Made by a program: the position numbers and the translations under genes. The notes under the pieces were generated by a model that was given only the letters and a program-made list of their open reading frames with translations, was not told the DNA's origin and searched no databases. Shown here in pieces: positions 48,615 through 58,463 of a stretch of 64,000 nucleotides of DNA. How positions within the stretch are numbered: position 1 is the stretch's first letter; each line of letters opens with the position of its first letter. This DNA is from a bacterium (lineage in GTDB: Bacteria > UBA8248), in the NCBI GenBank assembly GCA_022828125.1, contig JAJEJD010000032.1, positions 124,001-188,000 on the forward strand, in the 5' to 3' direction.

Positions 48615-48921
48615 CCCCGCATTTCCCCGCATTTGCCGTCACCGCGGGGCCGGCCGACCGTGGCAGAATCCTCCTGCGCCCGGATTCCGCGGCGCCTCAT
48701 CCCAGGTAAAAAATTTATCGTTTTTTATCGAAAAACCCCGTCAATTTATCGATATTTATGGAAATTTATGGAAATTCGATATTTTTGAACGAAGCGACCG
48801 GCTCCGACATCATACCGGAATCCCCCGAATCCGCGCGGACGGCAATTGCGGGCAAATGCGGGCCGATTTCGAACGAGACGCAAGGAATTTCGTCCGGATT
48901 GCCGGGAGGGAGTGATGGGCG
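48615..48921 (-). repeat. Repeat family C (~310 bp), copy 2 (inverted relative to 36596-36919)
   Basis: Reverse complement shares ccctcccgg...cgtctcgttcgaaatcg(g/a)cccgcatttgcccgcaattgccgtc and cggagccggtcgcttcg...aatatcgaattcc...aaatatcgataaatt..acggggttttt with copy 1. Confidence 0.8.
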
Positions 48922-49143
48922 CTCCGCCGCGTGAACAACCAAAAGCAAACGGGCGGCCTCTCCAGCATACCCCATCAACGCGAACACCCGGCGACGGCAA
49001 TTGCGGGGAAATGCGATCCCCCCGCGCGAGGGATGAATACCCGGACGGAAGGTGCGGAATCGAATCCGGCCGAAGAGGGGTTGCCTAAAAAGCCGGTATG
49101 CGGCCCCTACGAAGATCATTCTTCACCAACGAGAATATCAAAT

Positions 49144-49300
49144 CAACTCCCCCCTTGAGGGGGAGTCGAAGAAGCCGAGCGTTTTGTGCGAAGGCTGATG
49201 CGGTGGGGGGAGGTTTGCTCTGTGGCATGTCCCCCCACCGATTCGGTTTCGGGTTTACACCCTCACCTCATCGACTCCCCCTCAAGGGGGGAGTGAATTT
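49144..49300. repeat. Palindromic repeat family B, copy 1
   Basis: aactccccccttgagggggagtcgaag ... cgactccccctcaaggggggagtgaatt inverted ends. Confidence 0.85.
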
Positions 49301-49346
49301 CTTTTTTCCCCGGGCAGGGGACGACCGCGCCGGCTGTTACAGAAGG

Positions 49347-49446
49347 GATTGCCGGGGTTCGGTTTCGTCCGTCATGCCGGCGCCCTCTCATCCGGCATCC
49401 CGTAGGGGCGGTTCGCGAGCCGCCCTGCTTTGGGGGCGGGGAAAGA
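49347..49446 (+). repeat. Left direct repeat flanking the AAA/DUF4276 cassette
   Basis: gattgccggggttcggtttcgtccgtcatgccggcgccctctcatccggcatcccgtaggggcggttcgcgagccgcc...; counterpart at 51375-51474. Confidence 0.75.
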
Positions 49447-49558
49447 GGGGACGCGGCGATTGTGAACCGCGCGGCGGGTGGGGTATACGTTCGCGTATGC
49501 TATCCTGTTCCTGAAAATGCTCCTGATTCAGTTGTGACGAACCTGGGGAGAGCAGACC

Positions 49559-50749
49559 ATGGAAGGCAGGAGGTTCATTCGAACGATCCGCCTGGAGAAC
49601 GTCCTCTCCTATGGCCCTTCGTCCGGGGAGTTTCCCCTGGAGCCGCTGAACGTCCTCATCGGCCCGAACGCATCGGGCAAGTCGAACCTCATCGAAGCGC
49701 TCTCCCTTCTCGCGGCGGCACCCGGGGATCTTCAAAAACCAATTCGGGAAGGGGGAAGCGTCCGTGATTGGCTCTGGAAGGGAACTCACGGGTCCAACAT
49801 AGCGACCGTGGACGCTGCCGTCGAATACCCGCAAGGACAACAGCCGCTCAGGCATCGCCTGTCGTTCACGGAATCCGAGTCGCGTTTCGAACTCAAGGAC
49901 GAGGCTATAGAGAATGAGAAATCGGTAAACGACGAAAAAAAACCGTTTTTCTACTACCACTATCGAGGCGGCAATCCGGTGCTCAACGTTCTTACCGAGG
50001 AGAAATCCCGAAAAAGACGACTTCCTAGAAACATGAAGCATGATCAGTCGATCCTCTCGCAGCGGCGAGACCCCGACTCCTATCCGGAGTTGACCTATCT
50101 GGCCAAAAAATACGAACGTATGCGCTTTTACCGCGAATGGAGTTTCGAGCAAGGCAAGCCGCCGCGCCACCCGGGGCGAACCGATCTGCAAAAGGATGGC
50201 CTTCTGGAGGACGCCTCGAACCTCGCCTTGGTGCTGGACGATCTGCTGAACCGCCCGCCGGTAAAACACCAGATACTGGAGCACTCGAAGACATTCAATC
50301 AATCCGTCAAGGACATCACCACCTCCATAACCGCCGGCGAGGTGCAGATATTCTTCCACGAAGAAGGCCTGGAACATTCCGTGCCCGCCACGCGACTCTC
50401 CGACGGGAGCCTGCGCCATCTCTGCCTGCTCGCCGTGCTCTGCCACCCCGAACCGCCGCCCGTCGTCTGCATCGAGGAGCCCGAGATCGGCCTGCACCCA
50501 GACATCATCCCGAAAGTGGCGAAGCTACTCATCGAGGCGTCATCGCGCAGCCAGATTTTCGTAACGACGCACTCCGACGTTCTCGTGGATGCGCTCACGG
50601 ACACGCCGGAATCCATCGTCGTCTGCGAGAAGTCCGAAGGCGTAACGCAGCTTCGCCGCCTCGATAAGTCCGAACTCGAACCTTGGCTCGAGCGATACCG
50701 GCTCGGAGAACTCTGGACGAGTGGCGAGATCGGGGGAAACAGGTGGTGA
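49559..50749 (+). CDS. AAA/ABC-type ATPase (RecF/OLD-like, AAA_21)
   Basis: ATG after GGGGAG; IRLENVLSYG, LIGPNASGKSNLIEAL (Walker A), RLSDGSLRHLCLLA (signature), VVCIEEPEIGLHPDIIPKVAKLL (Walker B), IFVTTHSDVLVD. Confidence 0.9.
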   Translation: MEGRRFIRTIRLENVLSYGPSSGEFPLEPLNVLIGPNASGKSNLIEALSLLAAAPGDLQKPIREGGSVRDWLWKGTHGSNIATVDAAVEYPQGQQPLRHRLSFTESESRFELKDEAIENEKSVNDEKKPFFYYHYRGGNPVLNVLTEEKSRKRRLPRNMKHDQSILSQRRDPDSYPELTYLAKKYERMRFYREWSFEQGKPPRHPGRTDLQKDGLLEDASNLALVLDDLLNRPPVKHQILEHSKTFNQSVKDITTSITAGEVQIFFHEEGLEHSVPATRLSDGSLRHLCLLAVLCHPEPPPVVCIEEPEIGLHPDIIPKVAKLLIEASSRSQIFVTTHSDVLVDALTDTPESIVVCEKSEGVTQLRRLDKSELEPWLERYRLGELWTSGEIGGNRW

Positions 50750-51348
50750 GCATCAAGCTCTACGTGGAAGGCGGCGGCGACAGCAAGAGCTTGAGAACGG
50801 CGTGCCGCGAAGGTTTTGGGGCTTTCATCGAGAAAGCGGGGTTGAGCGGGCGGATGCCCCGCATCGTGGCCTGCGGCGGTCGTGACAAGGCATACGACAA
50901 ATTCAAGATAGCGCACGCCAACCAGGATGGGATCAGCCTGCTCCTGGTGGACGCCGAGAGGCCGGTGGAGCAAGCCGGGACATGGGAACATCTTCAAGGG
51001 GCTCCCGATGAGTGGCCCCGCCCCGCCGGCGCAACGGACGACCAATGCCACCTCATGGTGCAGATCATGGAGTCATGGTTTCTGGCCGACCGGGACGCGC
51101 TCCGCGAATTTTACAGCCAGGGCTACCGGGAGAACGCGCTCCCGCAAAATCCGCAGATCGAACGGGTCGCCAAAGATGATGTCCTGAACGGCCTTGATAG
51201 GGCTGCCCGCGACACCTCGAAACGCGGCTATCACAAGGGAGCGCACAGCTTCGAGATTCTGGCGAGACTGGACCCGGAGAAAGTCCAGAACGCATCCCCA
51301 CATGCGAAACGCTTTGTCGAGGTTCTTTTCAGGCTGGTACAAAGTTAG
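50743..51348 (+). CDS. DUF4276-like protein (candidate TOPRIM-related effector)
   Basis: GTG start overlapping the ATPase stop; SIKLYVEGGGDSKSLRTACREGFGAFIEKAGL...RIVACGGRDKAYDKF...GISLLLVDAERPV...CHLMVQIMESWFLADRDAL. Confidence 0.78.
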   Translation: MVSIKLYVEGGGDSKSLRTACREGFGAFIEKAGLSGRMPRIVACGGRDKAYDKFKIAHANQDGISLLLVDAERPVEQAGTWEHLQGAPDEWPRPAGATDDQCHLMVQIMESWFLADRDALREFYSQGYRENALPQNPQIERVAKDDVLNGLDRAARDTSKRGYHKGAHSFEILARLDPEKVQNASPHAKRFVEVLFRLVQS

Positions 51349-51374
51349 GTTTCTGGTTTCCTCACCTACTCCCC

Positions 51375-51474
51375 GATTTGCCGGTTTTGGTTTCTCCCGT
51401 CACACCGGAGCCATTTCATCCGGCATCCTGTAGGGGCGGTTCGCGAACCGCCGTGCATTGAGGGGCGAGAAGAA
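51375..51474 (+). repeat. Right direct repeat flanking the AAA/DUF4276 cassette
   Basis: gatttgccggttttggtttctcccgtcacaccggagccatttcatccggcatcctgtaggggcggttcgcgaaccgcc... Confidence 0.75.
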
Positions 51475-51547
51475 CAACACTGATCTTAAGGCAGAATACC
51501 CAAAGCGTATTGTGGAATGGGTGGATGTTGGGGTGAATACGTGCAGG

Positions 51548-54040
51548 TTAATCGCCCTCTCCCCAAACCCTCCCGATGACTGCCTCAATCTTCTTCTCGA
51601 ATCGATCGATCAATTTGCGGTTGGATTCGACCATGGATTGTTCGATATCAAGTTCGGCGACAATGGCTTCTTGGGTTTCGAGGGGTGGGAGGGGGATTTT
51701 GAATCCCTTGACTTGATGGGTTGTGAGATTCCTGAAAATCGCGCCCACTGACTGCGAGCTGTTGACTTGATGCTGAAACATAAGATTCCAATAAAGATAT
51801 GCAGACTTGACGTTTTCGTCTAGATCTCGAAGGCCAACAAAGCCGTCATGAATGCAGGCATCGACTGCGAGTATTGTTGGCAGTCCAGGATTCCCACTTA
51901 CAGTAATGATTACGTCACCTTTTTCCATTGGGCGGCTTTTCGTAGCACCTTCTTCAGTCAAAGTGTCAATCTTTGGGGTCGAGTACATTCCATCTCTTGT
52001 AATATCAGCGACCATGAGACGAGGAATCGAACCACCATAATAACGTGAATCTCCTTTGGGTCTTGGCGAACTCCCTCTGACAACAGTACACACCTCCCCC
52101 AACGCCACCATCGGCCATTCGGGATCGACCGCGATATGCGGGCGGTAGTTGTCGACCACCGCACGCGCTCCGTCGATGACTTTTTGGTAGCCCTCGATTT
52201 CGGAGACGCTCTCTTTTTGGACATCAAGTGGCGGGAGGGGGATTTGGATTGCTTTTATGTCCTTCGGGTAGATATGTATACCTTTGACTATGGATTTGAA
52301 TTCACTCTTCATCACTTGGGACAAAAGCAACTTATTCAGGAACAAAGGCATTATTTCATTACCAGCTCTGAATATCGTTATCTCACCACTGGGCAATGAT
52401 TTGGTTGGCGGGTCTATGTTGAGATAACCAATTTTTGAAGCAACATGACTTGCGTTGTGCGCCGCATTGATCATTAGAGTGTCGCCACGTTGTAGATATT
52501 TCGGCGTATTTATTTCGGTATCAATCCAACCCCTCTCGTTTTTATCAAAATATACGCCAAGTTCATCAAAATCTTTTACCTTTATTACCTTTATCCGCCC
52601 ACTATCTTTATATTCTGACTTTCTGGAAGTAATTCCATTGAAGACTTCAGCGACACCACCAATTTCAACCCTTGGCCAAACGGTTTGTCTCGTATCACTT
52701 ACCCGATACTTCTCCCCGCTCAGGTTGTACTCCCCGTTCTCCGCGATCCTCTCCTTCTCGACGATCAGCCCCAGCGTTGACTCGAAACCATTCAGTGATT
52801 CCCCTGCTCGCTGGCGTCTCAGATATTCGATGATTTCGCTCTTCACGTGCGGCAGGTCGTTCGATTCGATGGGGCGACGCTGCGCTCCCAGGTCGTAGCC
52901 ATCGTTCTCGATTTTGAAAAAGGCGACGTTGTTCGTACTTCTCGCCAGAGCCCTGTCCAGAATAAGAACGGAGGTCTTGACCCCTGCATAGGGGTTGAAT
53001 ACGCCCGCCGGAAGTGAGACCACGGCGACGAGGTATTCCTCCACCAGCATCTTGCGAAGCAATCTATGAGCGTTTTGGCTCTGGAAGATGATGCCCTCGG
53101 GCACGATGATTCCCGCGCGGCCCGCAGGCGTCAGATGGGTGGCCATGTAGTCCACGAAGAGCACCTCGCTGCGTTTGGATTGAACCGAAAAGCGATTGTG
53201 CGGGCGGATACCTCCTTTGGGCGACATGAACGGCGGGTTTGCCAGAATCACATCCGCGAAATCATCCCACCGCTCCTCGCTGGTGAGCGTGTCGTATTCG
53301 AAAATATGCGGGTCTTTGAGATCGTGCAGGTACATGTTCACCAAGGAGAGGCGCACCATGTCGGGAGAAATGTCGTAGCCCTTCAAGTTGTCCGCCAGCC
53401 GCTTTCTCTCCTCGGGAGTCAACGCGCTCCCTCCGTTTTCGCCGGTGTTCTCCTTGACGTGCTTGTAGGCGGAGATGAGAAAACCGGCTGTGCCGCAGGC
53501 GGGGTCGAGTATCTTCTCGTCCTTTTTTGGGTCGACTATCTCGACGATGAAGTCGATGATGTGGCGCGGCGTGCGGAACTGCCCGGCGTCTCCCTGTGAG
53601 CCGAGAACGGAGAGCAGGTATTCGAAGGCATCGCCCAGCCGTTCGGAGTGTTCGTAACTGAACTCGTCGATGACCTTGAGAAACATGCGCAGTGTTTCGG
53701 GGTCTCGGTATGGAAGGAAGGCGTTTTTGAAAATATCCCGAAACAACTGAGGAATACCCGGGTTCTCCGGCATTTTGATGATGGCTTCGGCGTAGAGGTT
53801 CATGGTCTCCTGGCCGCCCAGACCCGCGCGCATCAGCTTCGCCCATCCGTAGCGGGCGAAATCCCCGCCGAAGAAGCTGCGCTCCCCACCCAATTCCTCT
53901 ATCTGCGCGTCCATGTCATCCATGAACTTGTAAATCAAGGCGATGGTGATCTGCTCGACCTGGCTTTTGGGGTCGGGCACCTTCCCCACGAGGATGTCGC
54001 GGGCGGTGTCGATGCGGCGTTTTGTTTCGGTGTCGAGCAT
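51548..54040 (-). CDS. Type I RM fused methylase-specificity protein (HsdM-HsdS fusion)
   Basis: HsdM motifs ILDPACGTAGFLISAYKHV and VILANPPFMSP; C-terminal half has two TRD segments each ending in HsdS-type IPLPPLDVQKESV / IPLPPLETQEAIV helices. Confidence 0.9.
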   Translation of the reverse strand: MLDTETKRRIDTARDILVGKVPDPKSQVEQITIALIYKFMDDMDAQIEELGGERSFFGGDFARYGWAKLMRAGLGGQETMNLYAEAIIKMPENPGIPQLFRDIFKNAFLPYRDPETLRMFLKVIDEFSYEHSERLGDAFEYLLSVLGSQGDAGQFRTPRHIIDFIVEIVDPKKDEKILDPACGTAGFLISAYKHVKENTGENGGSALTPEERKRLADNLKGYDISPDMVRLSLVNMYLHDLKDPHIFEYDTLTSEERWDDFADVILANPPFMSPKGGIRPHNRFSVQSKRSEVLFVDYMATHLTPAGRAGIIVPEGIIFQSQNAHRLLRKMLVEEYLVAVVSLPAGVFNPYAGVKTSVLILDRALARSTNNVAFFKIENDGYDLGAQRRPIESNDLPHVKSEIIEYLRRQRAGESLNGFESTLGLIVEKERIAENGEYNLSGEKYRVSDTRQTVWPRVEIGGVAEVFNGITSRKSEYKDSGRIKVIKVKDFDELGVYFDKNERGWIDTEINTPKYLQRGDTLMINAAHNASHVASKIGYLNIDPPTKSLPSGEITIFRAGNEIMPLFLNKLLLSQVMKSEFKSIVKGIHIYPKDIKAIQIPLPPLDVQKESVSEIEGYQKVIDGARAVVDNYRPHIAVDPEWPMVALGEVCTVVRGSSPRPKGDSRYYGGSIPRLMVADITRDGMYSTPKIDTLTEEGATKSRPMEKGDVIITVSGNPGLPTILAVDACIHDGFVGLRDLDENVKSAYLYWNLMFQHQVNSSQSVGAIFRNLTTHQVKGFKIPLPPLETQEAIVAELDIEQSMVESNRKLIDRFEKKIEAVIGRVWGEGD

Positions 54041-54052
54041 GGAGTTTCCTTC

Positions 54053-56608
54053 CTAAGGGTACGGCGCGAACCGGTTCAAGGAAACGTAATCCTTCACATA
54101 GTCCGGAATGAGAGCACGGTATTTCTCCGGCACGTTGCGGAAGTCATCAAGGGAAAAAGCCGAGTTCGTGACGAGTTCACCGTATCGTCTCTCGTCGATG
54201 ACGGCGCGAATCCTGTCGCTCGTAAGGTACGCCTCGAAGTAGCTCCGCACCGCCGGAATAGCAGCGGCCTCCTCCGGTTCGTGATCGGCGATGAATTTGG
54301 CGAATTCCTCCTCCAGGAGGTCGCCCTTCGACTTGAACTCGGGGATGAGGTCGAAGACTCTCTCCAGAATCTCACGGAGGGTGAGGCGTCTGTCCGTTTT
54401 GACCGCCTTTCGCAGCTTGTCGAGGTTGTAATACTCCTCCGGCTTGTCGAACACCTCGCGGTTCACGTGGTCGATCACGCGCTCCCATTCGCCAGCCCGG
54501 ACGGCGGCGGCGATGGCCGCATCCCCCCGAACGGTTTCGCGGAACCTGTCGAACAACATGCGGTCCACCTTCATCCCCCGGTATCCGATGGGCACTTCCT
54601 TGACGCCCGCGAGGATGTCCTCGCCCGTATACTCGTAAGCGTCTCCTATCGGAGTAGGCCCATCGCCCTCACCAGGATCGTTCCCGCCGTGCCTTCGGAT
54701 CTGCGGCAGTTTCAATACTTGCTCGTAGTCGTATTCGGTCTCGAAGTATTCGTAGTTGCCGAAGAAATCGAAGAGCATGAACGCCGATTTTTTCGTCTCA
54801 TCCGATTCGGGAAAATCCCGCAAGAGCCGCTCGTCGATGATCTCCCGCCTGAAATCGTGCTTGCGGGTGCCGCGCCCTTTGATCTGCACGAAATCGGTGG
54901 GCGAGAAGATGGGGCGGAACAGGCCAAGGTTCAAGACGTCGGTACAGTCGTAACCCGTCGTCATCATGCCCACCGTCACGCATACACGGGCCTTGCTCGT
55001 CCGGTAGCCATCCAAAAAGTTGGCCGAGCCGAGCAGGTTGTTGTTCGCGAAATTGATGGTGAACTGCTGCGCGTCGGCGACCTGGGAGGTTACCTGCACG
55101 GCGAAATCGGACTGGTATTTACCCGGAAACATCCTGTCGGCGATCTCGTTCAATATCTGAGCGAGCTTGGCCGCGTGGTTCTGGCTCACGGAGAAGACGA
55201 TAGATTTTCCGACCTCCCCGCTTACGGGATCGCGCAGGGCCTTCTCCAGAAAGGTCTTGCAGAAAAGCTGGTTCGTGGCTTCCGAGTAGAAACGCTTTTC
55301 GAACTCGCGCTTCTTGTAGATTTCCTCCCACTCCTCGCCCTCCTCGTCGGTGAACGCGGCGACGAAGCCCTCCTCCGAAAGAAGCTGCGTGGTAACGTCG
55401 GTGCGCGCGTCCATCACGGTCGCGTTGATCAGGTATCCGTCCCTCACGCCGTCGAGCAGCGAATAATGAAAGGTGGGCTGATCTATCTCGCACCCGAAGG
55501 TGTGGTACGTGTCTCGTTGCAAGCGGCGCTCCACCGCGCGCGGGTCGCGGATGGTGGCGTCGATCTCGTCGAAGTTCTTGAGGTAGGCGCGGGGCGTGGC
55601 CGTCAAACCCAGCTTGTAGCCCACGAAGAAATCGAACACCTCGCGCGCGTTGCCGCCGATTGAGCGGTGCGCCTCGTCTGAAATCACGAGGTCGAAATCC
55701 GTCGGTGAAAAAAGCCGCTCGTATTTATCGTCGAACTGAAAGGATTGTACGGTGGTAACGACGATTTCGGCGCGCCGCCAGTCATTAGGGTTGTGCTTGT
55801 AGACGACGGTATCGTAGTCATTCGAGAGCAATTCCTTGAACGCCTTGTGCGCTTGCTCTTCAAGTTCGAGCCTGTCTACGAGGAAAAGCACGCGACGGGC
55901 GTTCCCCGTTCTCAAAAACAGCTTGATGACAGCGGCGGCGGTGAGCGTCTTGCCCGTGCCGGTCGCCATCTCGAACAGGAAGCGGTCGCTACCCTCCTTT
56001 ACCGCCTTTTGCAGCGCGTGGATCGCCCGCAGTTGATATGGACGCAGAAAGCGCAGCTTGTTGGCCCGGATGAATTCTGCTCGCTCGTTCTCATTCTTCC
56101 AGGCGGCCTGATTGGCGTAGTTCGGCTGCTGGGTGAGGACGATGTAGTCCTTCTCCACCCGTTCTTCTATCAGACACTTGGGGTCAGGAGGCGAAACGTC
56201 CCTGCGAGCGGATGCCGCATCAGGTGTCGGAAACGTGGTGGCGGGGTTGGGGTTTCCGTGCTCCAGATCCCAGAAGTAGTGCCGGTTGCCGTTCGAGAGG
56301 ATGACGAAGCGGCAGTCCTGAGAACGCGCATATTTGCGGGCCTGCTCCTTGCCGACGAGCGGGTTCTTATCCTCGGACTTCGCTTCCAGGACGATGAAGG
56401 GGAATCCATTCTCGTCTAGCAGGAGAAAGTCGATGAAGCCTCTGGATGTTCGCTCGAAGTCATCGCCCAGGTCGTCCAGGTCGGACGCCTTGATGGTGAC
56501 GCTCGGTTCCAGGCAGATGTTGGCGGGCTTGCCGTCTTCCGCGAAGAACCGCCAGCCCGCCTCTTCGAGCAGCCTGTTTATCTTGACGCGCGCAGCCGCC
56601 TCGCTCAT
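54053..56608 (-). CDS. hsdR: Type I restriction endonuclease R subunit (HsdR)
   Basis: PFIVLEAKSEDKNPLVGKEQARKYA (nuclease region), FEMATGTGKTLTAAAVIKL, LVISDEAHRSIGGNAREVFDFF, GMMTTGYDCTDVLNLGLFRPI. Confidence 0.92.
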   Translation of the reverse strand: MSEAAARVKINRLLEEAGWRFFAEDGKPANICLEPSVTIKASDLDDLGDDFERTSRGFIDFLLLDENGFPFIVLEAKSEDKNPLVGKEQARKYARSQDCRFVILSNGNRHYFWDLEHGNPNPATTFPTPDAASARRDVSPPDPKCLIEERVEKDYIVLTQQPNYANQAAWKNENERAEFIRANKLRFLRPYQLRAIHALQKAVKEGSDRFLFEMATGTGKTLTAAAVIKLFLRTGNARRVLFLVDRLELEEQAHKAFKELLSNDYDTVVYKHNPNDWRRAEIVVTTVQSFQFDDKYERLFSPTDFDLVISDEAHRSIGGNAREVFDFFVGYKLGLTATPRAYLKNFDEIDATIRDPRAVERRLQRDTYHTFGCEIDQPTFHYSLLDGVRDGYLINATVMDARTDVTTQLLSEEGFVAAFTDEEGEEWEEIYKKREFEKRFYSEATNQLFCKTFLEKALRDPVSGEVGKSIVFSVSQNHAAKLAQILNEIADRMFPGKYQSDFAVQVTSQVADAQQFTINFANNNLLGSANFLDGYRTSKARVCVTVGMMTTGYDCTDVLNLGLFRPIFSPTDFVQIKGRGTRKHDFRREIIDERLLRDFPESDETKKSAFMLFDFFGNYEYFETEYDYEQVLKLPQIRRHGGNDPGEGDGPTPIGDAYEYTGEDILAGVKEVPIGYRGMKVDRMLFDRFRETVRGDAAIAAAVRAGEWERVIDHVNREVFDKPEEYYNLDKLRKAVKTDRRLTLREILERVFDLIPEFKSKGDLLEEEFAKFIADHEPEEAAAIPAVRSYFEAYLTSDRIRAVIDERRYGELVTNSAFSLDDFRNVPEKYRALIPDYVKDYVSLNRFAPYP

Positions 56609-56819
56609 CGGGTCCTCTTCCTCGTGCGCTGCAACCGAATTTATGGATACCCCTTTTTATCCCCTTCACCCCGCAAGAGCAACCTTCACCCCCCCCTTCC
56701 CTCTCCACGCATTCGGGTTCATAATCCGGCTATACTCGTTCCCGAAGCCATCGACCAAAAGCCGGGGCCGCGCGGGCGACCTCCCCCCGGCTTTACCGGA
56801 CCCCCCATGAGGAGAAACC

Positions 56820-58091
56820 ATGAAGCGCGTGATCGCTCCTGCAGACTGCCCGGCCTCCCCGAAAGCGCAGTCAGAGGCCATCGAGACCGAACACCTGCTG
56901 TTTTTCGCCGGACAGATGGCGACGGACTACGCCGCCGGCGTCGCGCCCGAGGCCGCGGTGGACCCCGGCAACCCGTTCGCGGGTCCTCCGCCGATGGCGC
57001 GGCAGACCCACGTCATCCTCCGGCGGATGGGGAAAATCCTCGAATCGGCGGGCCTCGGTTTCGAGGACCTGATCCGCATCGAGCAGTTCATCACCGGCCG
57101 CGAGGAGGCCGCGTGGTATTCCGCGACGCGGCAGGCCTACATGTCGAAGGCGCACCCGACCAGCACGCGGGTGGTGGCGCGCGCCCTGGAGGTGCCCGGT
57201 GCGCTCATCGTGTGCGACGGCTTCGCGCTCAAGCCCGGCTCGGGATGGGAGAAGCGGACGCACGACCTGGAACTCGTGCCCAAGTCCCTCACGGGCTACC
57301 CCGCGGCCCAGTCCGCAGGTCCTTTCGTGCTGATGCCGGGCATGATCGCCACCGACTACGCGACCGGGATTCACCCCGACGCCCGCGTCGACCCGACTTT
57401 CTGGCACCAGTCCGCCATCAAGCGCCAGACCGAGTACATCCTCCGCACCAAACAGAAGGTGCTGAACGAACTCGGTCTCGACCTGGGCGACATCGTCCAG
57501 ACTTCCGTGTACCTCACCCACATGGAGGACCTCCCGGCGGTGGACCTCGTGTGGCGCGAGTTCTTCGGCGACGCTCCGCCCGCGCGCAGCGTCATCCCCT
57601 GCGACGATCTGGCCATCGGCGGCGCGCGAATCGAGGTCAGCTCCATCTCCCTGCGCCCGGACGGCGGACTTGCGCGCCAGACGATTCACGCGCCCGACGC
57701 CCCGCCATCCCCCTTCCACGAACCGCACGCCGTCAAGACGGGGCCGTATCTGTGGCTATCCACGCAGCTCGCAGCAGACGAAAGCGGCCTGGCGCCCGAG
57801 GTCCGCGTGAACCCGGGCCTCCCCTGGCATTCCTCGCCGGTCAAGCGCCAGACCGAATACATACTCGGAAACGCGGACGCCATCTGCCGGGCGGCGGGAG
57901 GGAGTCTCGCCGACGTGATAAGAAGCCAGACCGTGTTCGGCGACATGGCCGATCTGCACGGCGCGTTCGAAGTCTGGAGCGGCGCATTCGCCGACGCGCC
58001 GCCGGTGAACATGAGCGCGCAGACCGCCACGCCCATGCCCGTGCCCGGATGCCGGATACTGGCGTCGCTCGTGGCCTACATCCCGGATTGA
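56820..58091 (+). CDS. RidA/YjgF/L-PSP-family protein with three tandem RidA-like domains
   Basis: Repeated pattern GxMATDYAAG.. / PGMIATDYATGI.. / STQLAADESGLAPEVRVNPG, each followed by KRQTEYIL-type and helix-strand units. Confidence 0.78.
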   Translation: MKRVIAPADCPASPKAQSEAIETEHLLFFAGQMATDYAAGVAPEAAVDPGNPFAGPPPMARQTHVILRRMGKILESAGLGFEDLIRIEQFITGREEAAWYSATRQAYMSKAHPTSTRVVARALEVPGALIVCDGFALKPGSGWEKRTHDLELVPKSLTGYPAAQSAGPFVLMPGMIATDYATGIHPDARVDPTFWHQSAIKRQTEYILRTKQKVLNELGLDLGDIVQTSVYLTHMEDLPAVDLVWREFFGDAPPARSVIPCDDLAIGGARIEVSSISLRPDGGLARQTIHAPDAPPSPFHEPHAVKTGPYLWLSTQLAADESGLAPEVRVNPGLPWHSSPVKRQTEYILGNADAICRAAGGSLADVIRSQTVFGDMADLHGAFEVWSGAFADAPPVNMSAQTATPMPVPGCRILASLVAYIPD

Positions 58092-58187
58092 GGGGAGGAG
58101 TCGAGCCCTTCGGGGGTGGAGGAGTCGCCCCGCTCGACTGAAAAACCAACCCCCCCTACCCCCCCTTGTCAGGGGGGTAGAAAAAGT

Positions 58188-58463
58188 ACCCCCCCTCGCC
58201 GGGGGGGCTTTTTTGTTTTTACCTCCCTCGCCGTGGGCGCCGCTTTTGTCCCCCTAAGGAGCGTCCGGGCGTAGACGACGGAAAGCGAATTCCTGCCGAG
58301 GGGTTTTGACTTTACCCCCCTGACAAGGGGGGGTAGAAAAAGAAAACCCCCCTCGCCGGGGGTGCCGCTTTTATCCCCCTGAGGAGCGTCCGGGCGTAGA
58401 CAACGGAAAGCGAATTCCTGCTGAGGGGTTTTGACTTTACCCCTCTGTTAAGGGGGGGTAGGG
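58188..58463. repeat. Tandemly duplicated palindromic repeat family A element
   Basis: Two copies of gcgtccgggcgtagac(g/a)acggaaagcgaattcctgc(c/t)gaggggttttgactttaccc, each with flanking C8/G8 blocks; outer family A end starts at ~58147. Confidence 0.8.

Noticed and set aside
53648-55663. 671-aa ORF on the + strand opposite hsdR
   Set aside because: Antisense shadow ORF; the reverse-strand HsdR has clear motifs, while the + frame has no recognisable domain and its length is explained by high-GC codon bias.
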